A stretch of 64,000 bases of DNA, taken from assembly GCA_041484525.1 (NCBI GenBank), contig JBGPHT010000002.1:1-64000 (forward strand), given 5' to 3'. Position numbers and translations under genes: made by a program. The notes beneath the pieces are model-generated. The model was not told where the DNA came from, did not search any database, and saw nothing but the letters and a program-made list of their open reading frames with translations. Origin of the DNA: JBGPHT01 sp041484525. Its GTDB lineage: Bacteria > Acidobacteriota > Terriglobia > Bryobacterales > Bryobacteraceae. Shown here in pieces: positions 46,728 through 53,973 of the stretch. Position 1 is the first letter of the stretch. Each line of letters starts with the position of its first letter.

Positions 46728-49160
46728 TCACTCGGCACGCAAAGCCTCCACTGGATCCGCCCGCACCGCTCGACGCGCCGGCACATAGCAGGCTGCCGCG
46801 GCCACGGCCAGCAACAACGCCGCGGCACTGCCGATCGCCGCCGGATCCTGCGGGCTCACGTCGAACAATAGCGACGCGGCGAACCGCGAGCAGCCCCAAG
46901 CCGCTGCCGCCCCGATCGCCACACCGGCGGCGGCCAACACGAGTCCCTGCCGCAACACCAGCCCCGCCACATCCTTTGGACGCGCGCCCAGCGCGATTCG
47001 TACCGCAAACTCCCGCCTTCGCTGCGCCGTCGAATACGCCACCAGGGCGTACAGACCGCCCGCCGCCAGCAGCAGCGCGGCCAGCGCGAAGGCCGTCAGA
47101 ACGCCGAGCGTGAAACGCCGCGTGGCCACCGCCTTCGAGACGTACTGCTGCATGGTGCCGGGCACCGCAGCCACATCGCCATCCAGGTCGCGGATCTCGC
47201 GGCGGACGGCGGAGGTCACGTCCAAGCGCGCGTTGGTGCGAATCGCCCAGAACATGTTGTTGGTCAGGAAGCGGACCACATCCTGCGGGATCTGCGCCAT
47301 CGCCACGTAGACGCACGGCGTGGCGCCCTCCTCGAGCGACATCTCGCGCACATTGCCCGCCACGCCGATCACTTCGACCTCGCGCGGCCCCACACTGTTG
47401 TCCTCCATGCGCAAGCGGCTCCCGATCGGATTCGCGCCGTTCCAATACAGGCCCGCGAGCGATTCCGAAATCACCACCGCCGCCGGGCTCGACTGGGTGT
47501 CGGAATCCGCGAAGCCGCGCCCGTTCCGAATAGGGATGCCCATGGCGCGAAAATATGCCGCGTCGACCATGCGGTATTGCGCCGTCGGTTTCTCCCTTCC
47601 GGTCGCGGGCGGATTCCCGACGATCGTAAAATCGCTCGCCGCCATCGGACCGCTGAGGGGCAGGATGGAAGTGGCCCCGGCCGCCATCACACCGGGCAGC
47701 ACCTCGATGCGCTGCCGGAGCCGATCGTGAAAACGGACCACCGGGGCCGCAGTCTTGTAGCGCGTCGAGGGCAGCGCCAAACGAAAGGTGGTCACTCCGC
47801 TGGCGCGGAATCCGGGATCGAGAGCCATCAGACGGTCGAAGCTCTTCAGCAGTAATCCGGCGCCGGCCAGCAATACCAGGGAGAGCGACGCTTCCAGAAT
47901 CACCAGCAGAGCCCGAACGCGGCTGCGGCCCGGCCCAGCGGTGCTGCCTCGTCCGTCGGCGCGCAACGCGTCGTTCAGATCGGCAGGAGCGCGCATCGCC
48001 GGAATCGAACCGAACAGCAGGCCGCACAACATCGTGGCGCCTGCTGCCGCCGACAGCACTACCCAATCAAGCCGCACCTCGCGAAACCGCGGTAGCTCCG
48101 CTGGCATGACGGAGAGCAGCAGCCAGACGCCCCATTGCGCCGCTACGATGCCGGAGATTCCACCGGCCGCGAACAGCAGCAGGCTCTCCACCAGCAATCG
48201 CCGCGCTACCGACCAGCGCGTCGCGCCCAGCGCCACCCGGATCGCCATTTCCTTCTGGCGTTTCGCTGCCCGCGCCAGCATCAGGCTCGACAGGTTGGCG
48301 CACGCGATCAGCAGCACCAACCCCACGGCACACATCAGCACCAACAGCATCGTCCGGCTGCCGCCTGTCAAGTCCTGCTGCAGGGGCACCGCTTCGATGC
48401 CGGTAATCATGGCATTCGCCTCCGGATACTCGCGCCGCAGTCCGGCCGCTACGGAGCTCAATCCGGCCTGAGCTTCGGCCGGTGTCACGCCTGACTTCAA
48501 CCTCCCGAAGACGCGCAGAAACGCAGTCGACGTCCACACGTTCCGCCAGGGGTCAGTCGCCGGTGACAGGGGAACCGCGAGTTCCTGCCCTGCCGTCTTA
48601 AACGAGAAGCTCGGCGGCAACACGCCCACCAGGACATATGCCTCGTTGTTCAAGCGAATCGGTTTTCCGATCGCGGCCGGATCGCCTCCGTAGCGGCGAC
48701 GCCAAAAGCCGTCGGTGATCACTACGACTTTCGGTTGTCCCGGCTCGTCGTCCTTGGGCTCGAGCAGGCGCCCGATCTCCGCCTGCACTCCGAGCAGGCC
48801 GAAGTAATTGCCGCTGGCGCGCACGCCGGGGAGGCGCTCCGGGTCGGCCTCGCCCGTCAGGTTGGCGTTCCAGCCGCCGTACGCCGCCGCGTCGGCCAAC
48901 ACCTGGTTGCGCCGCCTCAACTCGAGGAAGAAGGGAATGGTGAACGGATAGCGAGTGCCATCGGGCCGCAGGGACTGCAACGCCACCAGCTCCTGCGGCC
49001 GCTTCATCGCCAGCGGCTCGAGCAGAATCGATTTCACAACCGTGAAAACGGAAGTATTGGCGGCGATGCTCAAGGCCAGCGTAAAGATCGCGGCGCAGCA
49101 GAATCCCGGCTCACGGCGCAGCGCCCGCACTCCCAGCCGAACATCCTCGGTGAACCTCAT
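46728..49160 (-). CDS. orphan MacB/FtsX-type ABC permease (ADOP), second copy
   Basis: An 810-residue permease of the same layout as that at 43752: N-terminal M-R-F-T-E-D-V-R-L-G-V-R-A-L-R-R-E-P-G-F, one membrane helix, MacB core domain, then two FtsX regions with R-Q-K-E-M-A-I-R-V-A-L-G-A near 295 and R-R-E-F-A-V-R-I-A-L-G-A near the end. No ATP-binding partner is nearby. The two copies differ widely in sequence, so this is not a recent duplication. It is divergent from the LysR gene. Confidence 0.88.
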   Translation of the reverse strand: MRFTEDVRLGVRALRREPGFCCAAIFTLALSIAANTSVFTVVKSILLEPLAMKRPQELVALQSLRPDGTRYPFTIPFFLELRRRNQVLADAAAYGGWNANLTGEADPERLPGVRASGNYFGLLGVQAEIGRLLEPKDDEPGQPKVVVITDGFWRRRYGGDPAAIGKPIRLNNEAYVLVGVLPPSFSFKTAGQELAVPLSPATDPWRNVWTSTAFLRVFGRLKSGVTPAEAQAGLSSVAAGLRREYPEANAMITGIEAVPLQQDLTGGSRTMLLVLMCAVGLVLLIACANLSSLMLARAAKRQKEMAIRVALGATRWSVARRLLVESLLLFAAGGISGIVAAQWGVWLLLSVMPAELPRFREVRLDWVVLSAAAGATMLCGLLFGSIPAMRAPADLNDALRADGRGSTAGPGRSRVRALLVILEASLSLVLLAGAGLLLKSFDRLMALDPGFRASGVTTFRLALPSTRYKTAAPVVRFHDRLRQRIEVLPGVMAAGATSILPLSGPMAASDFTIVGNPPATGREKPTAQYRMVDAAYFRAMGIPIRNGRGFADSDTQSSPAAVVISESLAGLYWNGANPIGSRLRMEDNSVGPREVEVIGVAGNVREMSLEEGATPCVYVAMAQIPQDVVRFLTNNMFWAIRTNARLDVTSAVRREIRDLDGDVAAVPGTMQQYVSKAVATRRFTLGVLTAFALAALLLAAGGLYALVAYSTAQRRREFAVRIALGARPKDVAGLVLRQGLVLAAAGVAIGAAAAWGCSRFAASLLFDVSPQDPAAIGSAAALLLAVAAAACYVPARRAVRADPVEALRAE

Positions 49161-49238
49161 ACCTCAGCATGCCCATGTGGATCGCCATTAATCCAATGCA
49201 TTCTCGACATACTCGCTATGCAGTGGAATAATAGTCGT

Positions 49239-50126
49239 ATGGATCTCGAAATCCGGCACTTGAAGCTGGTCGATGCCATCTCTCGAGAAGGACGCATGAC
49301 GCACGCCAGCCGGCGGCTGCACCTCACGCAACCCGCACTTAGCCACCAGTTGACCGATCTCGAAGCGCGGCTTGGCGTGAGCCTCTTCCGGCGGACGCCG
49401 CGCGGCATGCTGTTGACGGCAGCCGGCAGCCGCCTGCTCGAGTCCGCCAAGGTCGTCCTCGAGGAGCTCCGCCGCGCGTGCCAGCAACTGGATAGTCTGC
49501 AGGCCGCCGAGCGAGGCACGCTGCGGCTCAGCACCGAGTGCTATACCTGCTACCACTGGCTGCCATCGCGCGTGAAGCGATTTCAAGCGCAGTTTCCACA
49601 AGTGGACGTGCAGATCGTAGTCGAAGCAACGCGTCGCCCGATTGAAGCGCTGCTGGCGCGCGAAATCGATCTGGCAGTCGTTTCCGGGCATCCCCGAGGC
49701 CGCGGCCTGCACGTGCGCGAGCTGTTCGAAGACGAAATGGTGGCGATCGTCAGCCCCGAACATCCCCTTGCCGCGCGCCCCTGGCTGCGCCCCGCCGATT
49801 TCGCCGGGGTGCACCTGATCTCGTACGCGGTGCCGCCCGCCCAACTCACGCTCTTCCAGGAATTCCTGGATCCAGCCGAGGTCATGCCCGCCCGCATCTC
49901 ACGCGTCGAACTGACCGAGGCGATCGTCGAAATGGTGAAGGCCAATCTCGGGATCGCCGTGCTGGCGCGCTGGGCCGTGGCGCCGCACCTTGGCGGCGCG
50001 CTCAGAGCGGTCCCGCTCACTAGAAAAGGTTTCCAGAGGCACTGGTGCGCCGTCACGCTTCCGGTCAAGCGCGAGCCGGAATACGTGAAAGCGTTTGTGG
50101 ATCTACTGGCAGAAAAGTGGAGTTGA
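49239..50126 (+). CDS. LysR-family regulator, MetR-like
   Basis: A 295-residue regulator starting M-D-L-E-I-R-H-L-K-L-V. The N-terminal helix-turn-helix contains A-S-R-R-L-H-L-T-Q-P-A-L-S-H-Q-L near 25-40. The effector domain opens with L-S-T-E-C-Y-T-C-Y-H-W-L-P, a stretch very like that of MetR, the homocysteine-responsive activator of methionine genes. The divergent neighbour across 78 bases is the orphan permease, not a met gene. The open frame can be extended upstream to 48735, but only antisense to the permease. Confidence 0.88.
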   Translation: MDLEIRHLKLVDAISREGRMTHASRRLHLTQPALSHQLTDLEARLGVSLFRRTPRGMLLTAAGSRLLESAKVVLEELRRACQQLDSLQAAERGTLRLSTECYTCYHWLPSRVKRFQAQFPQVDVQIVVEATRRPIEALLAREIDLAVVSGHPRGRGLHVRELFEDEMVAIVSPEHPLAARPWLRPADFAGVHLISYAVPPAQLTLFQEFLDPAEVMPARISRVELTEAIVEMVKANLGIAVLARWAVAPHLGGALRAVPLTRKGFQRHWCAVTLPVKREPEYVKAFVDLLAEKWS

Positions 50127-50135
50127 ACAGCCGCC

Positions 50136-50690
50136 CTAAGTATATGCAATCAGCAGCAAACAGCCCGTCTCCGTATGCAACGGCTGGTGCGTGCTTCCCT
50201 TCGGCATGTAAGTGAAATCGCCCGCGTAAGCGATCTCGCCTTCTGTGCGCACGCTGCCTTCGAGCACCAGGCACTGCTCGGCCCAGGCATGCTCATGCTC
50301 GGGATAGACCGTGTGCGGCGCCATGCGGACCAGCATCGTCTTCCGCCCGTGAAGCCGCCGGTACTGCACGCCGGGAATCGGACTCGGTTCCCAGTCCGTA
50401 TCGCCCGCCCGAACCAACGTCCACTCGAGAGCCGGCCGCTCCGCAGGCGCCGCTTTCACACCGATGCCTTCGAGCAAACGAGTCCGCAGCATCGGCGGCG
50501 GCGCCACTTCAGGAGCCAACAGCGGAAGCGCCGCCACGGTCTGCTCGCAGTCATTGAGCAGCGAGCAGCACAGCGGGCAACCGGCGGTCACTCGCTGCCG
50601 GAAATGCGCCTCCTCCTCCGAAGGCAGGGCGCCCAACGCCAGCAGCCAGGCTTGCTCCTCTACCTCTTCGAGATGTGGCTTGTCCCGCAT
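50136..50690 (-). CDS. ChrR-type anti-sigma factor with cupin domain
   Basis: The ATG at 50690 was chosen; a TTG 12 bases upstream lacks a ribosome site. The 184-residue protein has an N-terminal anti-sigma part whose zinc motif H-F-R-Q-R-V-T-A-G-C-P-L-C is the H-x(n)-C-x-x-C type. A C-terminal cupin domain (~100-180) follows, with metal ligand candidates in H-E-H-A-W-A-E-Q and a late H-Q-P-L-H. In ChrR the cupin senses singlet oxygen or hydroperoxides. Its start lies just past the sigma factor stop, so the pair is co-translated. Confidence 0.88.
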   Translation of the reverse strand: MRDKPHLEEVEEQAWLLALGALPSEEEAHFRQRVTAGCPLCCSLLNDCEQTVAALPLLAPEVAPPPMLRTRLLEGIGVKAAPAERPALEWTLVRAGDTDWEPSPIPGVQYRRLHGRKTMLVRMAPHTVYPEHEHAWAEQCLVLEGSVRTEGEIAYAGDFTYMPKGSTHQPLHTETGCLLLIAYT

Positions 50691-50698
50691 CGCTCCAC

Positions 50699-51331
50699 TC
50701 AAAACGCGCCAGCCGGCAGGGCCTCGCGAAGCTTCTTCATTCCCACGCGAATCCTACTCTTGATTGTACCCAGGGGCTCGCCGAGGGCCTCAGCGACCTC
50801 CATATGGGTCAGACCCCGGAAGAATGCCAGTTCGATGGCCTCGCGCTGATCGGTTGACAATGTCGACACCGCGTGGCGCACCAGCCGACGCTCCTCGCGC
50901 AAAATGCTCTCGTTCTCCGGACACGCGGTCACCGGCTCGTGACTGCTCTCCATCGGCATCTCGCGCGATCGGCGGGTGATGGCCTGCCGCAACCGGTCGA
51001 TGGCGCGGTTGCGCGTCATCACGGTCAGCCAGCCCCAAACCGTCCCGCGAGTTGCGTCGTATCCGTCCACGCTATTCCAGACGCGATGAAACACATCGAG
51101 GATCACTTCCTCGGCATCGGCCGGATCGGACAGCACTCGCAGGGCCAAGCCAAAGAGAATGCGCGCGCTTTCATCGTAGAGCCGAGTGAGCGATTCCAGG
51201 TCGCGCGCCTGAATGCCTGCGAGGTAGGCTCGCCAGCGGCCTTCCGTGTCAGAAATGGCGGCGGATCCTCCAGAGGAAGCCATGGGAAGAGGGACCAGAA
51301 GAGCGTATGATACCACTGCCTTGACAACCAT
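50699..51331 (-). CDS. ECF sigma factor, partner of the ChrR-type anti-sigma
   Basis: GGAGG lies five bases before the ATG at 51331, which gives a 210-residue protein. Region 2 is seen in A-R-I-L-F-G-L-A-L-R-V-L-S-D-P-A-D-A-E-E and V-F-H-R-V-W; region 4 in S-T-L-S-T-D-Q-R-E-A-I-E-L-A-F-F and H-M-E-V-A-E-A-L-G-E-P-L-G-T-I-K-S-R. It belongs with the ECF11-type (RpoE/ChrR) factors. It is divergent from the exported aminotransferase over 161 bases; that gap may hold an autoregulated promoter, but I could not define one. Confidence 0.88.
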   Translation of the reverse strand: MVVKAVVSYALLVPLPMASSGGSAAISDTEGRWRAYLAGIQARDLESLTRLYDESARILFGLALRVLSDPADAEEVILDVFHRVWNSVDGYDATRGTVWGWLTVMTRNRAIDRLRQAITRRSREMPMESSHEPVTACPENESILREERRLVRHAVSTLSTDQREAIELAFFRGLTHMEVAEALGEPLGTIKSRIRVGMKKLREALPAGAF

Positions 51332-51492
51332 CGACGCCTCCAGTACGCTCAGGAAAATGTGGAATGCGTGTCGGCGCTCTGTGGCGCACGCCTTCCGGGC
51401 TCCCCGTATCGAGCTGTAGGTTTCCGCTGCCGCACGCAATCTGCGCGGTCGCCAGATCTGGTTCCGCAACGTGATCTTGAGAGGGGGACACG

Positions 51493-52653
51493 ATGGCATT
51501 ACATCCCGCACCAGCCGATTCCTTGCTACAGAGAGGTTTTTCACGCCGCCAGTTGGGCCGCGTCGCTGCCTTGCTCAGCGCCGGAGCGACGTTGCCGTTC
51601 TACAACGAATTCGCCATGGCGCAGGATGCCGAGCGGCGGACGCAGCGCGGTGGACGCCGCGCGCTGGACCCGGACGTGGTCCGCATCAACCAGAACGAAA
51701 ACCCCATGGGGCCATGCAAGGAAGGCCTGGAGGCGCTTACCAAAGTGGCGCCGCAGGGCTGGCGTTACTCACCGACCAACGAGCAGGGCGAACTGGTGCG
51801 CGCCATCGCCGAGACCGAAGATATCAAGGAAGAAAACATCGCGATCTTCGCCGGATCGTCCGATCCGCTGCACCGCATCTCCTGCGCCTTCACTTCGCCC
51901 ACGCGCAGTTGGACCATGGGAAACCCGGGGTATGGCGGCGGCGCGCCTGCTTTCATCGGCTCCAAACTGACGCGCGTGCCGCTGCGCGAAGACTACGCGC
52001 ACGACGGCAAGGCCATGATCGAGGCCGACCCCAACGCCGGCGTCTACTACCTCTGCAATCCCAATAATCCGACCGGGACCATCACGCCGCGCAAAGAGAT
52101 CGAGTACCTCCTGGATCACAAGCAGAAGGACGCGATCATGCTGGTGGACGAGGCTTACATCCACTTTTCGAACACCGCGCGCACCTGCACCGACCTCGTG
52201 GCGGCGGGCAAAGACGTCATCGTGCTGCGGACCTTCTCGAAGATCTACGGCATGGCCGGCCTGCGCGCCGGGTTCGCCATGGGGCGTCCCGATCTGCTGG
52301 GTAAGCTGCGTTCTTACGGAGCCGGCTTCCTGCCGGTGACGGCTCTGGCATGTGCCGCGGCCAGCCTGCGGGTCAAGAATCTCGTGGCCGAACGGCGCGC
52401 GCTCAACCAGCGAATTCGCGAGGACACGTTCGCGTTTCTCGAGAAGAAGGGCGTGAAGTACGTCCCGAGCGAAGCCAACTTCTTCATGATGGAAGTGAAT
52501 CGCCCGGGCGGCGAATTTTCCGACAAGATGGCGGCGAACAAGGTGGTGATCGGCCGCATCTGGCCCGTCTGGCCGACCAAGGTGCGGGTGACCGTCGGCA
52601 CTGCGGACGAGATGACAAAGTTCAAAGCCGCCTTCGAAAAAGCCTGGGCGTAA
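51493..52653 (+). CDS. HisC-like PLP aminotransferase with Tat-type leader
   Basis: A 386-residue class I/II aminotransferase. Residues 1-45 (F-S-R-R-Q-L-G-R-V-A-A-L-L-S-A-G-A-T-L) form a Tat-type signal. The body follows HisC: R-I-N-Q-N-E-N-P-M-G-P, Y-L-C-N-P-N-N-P-T-G-T near 190, D-E-A-Y-I-H-F near 220 and the PLP lysine in T-F-S-K-I-Y-G-M-A-G-L-R near 250. C-terminal substrate arginine is in K-V-R-V-T-V-G-T. HisC makes histidinol phosphate in the cytoplasm; an exported copy must do something else. PLP enzymes of this kind with Tat leaders occur in acidobacteria, role unknown to me. Confidence 0.85.
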   Translation: MALHPAPADSLLQRGFSRRQLGRVAALLSAGATLPFYNEFAMAQDAERRTQRGGRRALDPDVVRINQNENPMGPCKEGLEALTKVAPQGWRYSPTNEQGELVRAIAETEDIKEENIAIFAGSSDPLHRISCAFTSPTRSWTMGNPGYGGGAPAFIGSKLTRVPLREDYAHDGKAMIEADPNAGVYYLCNPNNPTGTITPRKEIEYLLDHKQKDAIMLVDEAYIHFSNTARTCTDLVAAGKDVIVLRTFSKIYGMAGLRAGFAMGRPDLLGKLRSYGAGFLPVTALACAAASLRVKNLVAERRALNQRIREDTFAFLEKKGVKYVPSEANFFMMEVNRPGGEFSDKMAANKVVIGRIWPVWPTKVRVTVGTADEMTKFKAAFEKAWA

Positions 52654-52713
52654 CGCATAGCGAGTGGGCCGGGCAGCGCGCTTCCCCGTGTTATCCTCGG
52701 GACACATAGCCGT

Positions 52714-53568
52714 ATGCCAATCCGCAAGACGGCGCGGCGTCTGGCGCTCGGAGTCGCCGCCCTCGGCGCATTATACGCGTTTCAACAGCGGCCATTCCGG
52801 GAGTACCCCGGCATGGAGTACAACAACTTCCCTCTGCCCCCTGATTTCCAGGAAAAGACCGAATGGGCTTTCGCACGCTTGATGTATCCACCCGCGCCGG
52901 GCTCGATGTTCGGCGGACGCGGCTTCCGTTTCCGCGGCGGCGGCAGCATGGATTGGAAGCAGGGCTACGCCATCTGGACGCAGGATTATCCGCGCGCCGA
53001 CCGCCACTTCTCCCGTGCCATCCGCCGTCTCACCCGCCTGCATGTGCGCTCCGCCGAGCAGCCCGTCGATCTCGACGATGGCGACGACGTCTTCGACTGG
53101 CCGTGGCTCTACGCCGTTCAAACCGGCCGCTGGAACCTCACCGGCGCGCAGGCCGCGAAACTCCGCGAGTACCTGCTGCGCGGCGGTTTCTTCATGTGCG
53201 ATGACTTCTGGGGCGAAGATCAGTGGGCCGTCTTCCTCGCGAGCATGCATCGCGTTTTCCCCGACCGCGCGATCGTCGAATTGCCGGACGACGACCCCAT
53301 TTTCCACACTGTTTATTCCCTCGACAATCGATATCAAGTCCCCGGCGCGCGTTACCTTTCCACCGGCGTCACCTACAAGTGCGACGGCTGCCCGGCCCAT
53401 TGGCGCGGCATCTATGACGACCACGGCCGCCTGATGGTCGCCATGACCGTCAATTCCGACCTTGGCGACTCCTGGGAATTTGCCGACGACCCGCGATATG
53501 ACGAAAAATACTCCGCGCTCGGTATCCGGATCGGCGTAAATTACGTGATCTACGCCATGACGCATTGA
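52714..53568 (+). CDS. DUF4159 family protein, exported
   Basis: A 284-residue protein with an N-terminal membrane/leader segment (A-R-R-L-A-L-G-V-A-A-L-G-A-L-Y-A-F). DUF4159 blocks are W-K-Q-G-Y-A-I-W-T-Q-D-Y-P-R-A-D-R-H-F, L-R-G-G-F-F-M-C-D-D-F-W-G and Y-D-D-H-G-R-L-M-V-A-M-T-V-N-S-D-L-G-D-S-W-E. The fold is amidotransferase-like and often found beside MoxR/VWA gene sets; here it stands alone. A C-x-x-C (K-C-D-G-C-P-A) is present. Function unknown. Confidence 0.82.
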   Translation: MPIRKTARRLALGVAALGALYAFQQRPFREYPGMEYNNFPLPPDFQEKTEWAFARLMYPPAPGSMFGGRGFRFRGGGSMDWKQGYAIWTQDYPRADRHFSRAIRRLTRLHVRSAEQPVDLDDGDDVFDWPWLYAVQTGRWNLTGAQAAKLREYLLRGGFFMCDDFWGEDQWAVFLASMHRVFPDRAIVELPDDDPIFHTVYSLDNRYQVPGARYLSTGVTYKCDGCPAHWRGIYDDHGRLMVAMTVNSDLGDSWEFADDPRYDEKYSALGIRIGVNYVIYAMTH

Positions 53569-53664
53569 GCCCGGTTAATACCAATTTCCGCAGGCGCGAG
53601 CCAAAAATTATCGTGCCACAAGCATTTTGGCGTTGGTAATCATGACTAACTGCGGGCGCCCCAC

Positions 53665-53960
53665 CAGGGCTCGCCACAGCCCGCCGGAATCTGGCCGGCT
53701 TCAAAACCAACACCCTTGCGGCAAACGACGACGGCTCCACCGGAGTCGTGCCCATCGGATTTTCCATCAATTTCTTCGGAATGACCTACAGTAGTCTCTT
53801 CGTGAATAACAACGGCAACGTGGCATTCACGGCATCCCTGGGTACGTTCACTCCGGATGCGCTGGTCAATAATGCCGTGCCGATTATTGCGCCGTTTGGG
53901 CCGACGTCGAGCCGGCGCGTCTGGCGGCCGCCAGATCCGGTTCACCCGTGCGGGGAACTA
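53665..53960 (+). pseudogene. NIDO (nidogen-like) domain fragment
   Basis: The plus strand reads N-L-A-G-F-K-T-N-T-L-A-A-N-D-D-G-S-T-G, then I-N-F-F-G-M-T-Y-S-S-L-F-V-N-N-N-G-N-V-A-F and P-I-I-A-P-F. This is the front of a NIDO domain as found in secreted bacterial proteins, often with a PEP-CTERM tail. After A-P-F the frame must shift by one base to continue as W-A-D-V-E, so a one-base loss near 53900 is likely. Homology then stops, and the leader is missing too (an in-frame TGA lies at 53643-53645). Only a fragment of the gene remains. Confidence 0.55.
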
Positions 53961-53973
53961 GGCGCGAATTGCG

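Noticed and set aside
48735..49238. N-terminal extension of the LysR gene
   Set aside because: The extension is antisense to the permease; the helix-turn-helix starts properly from the ATG at 49239.
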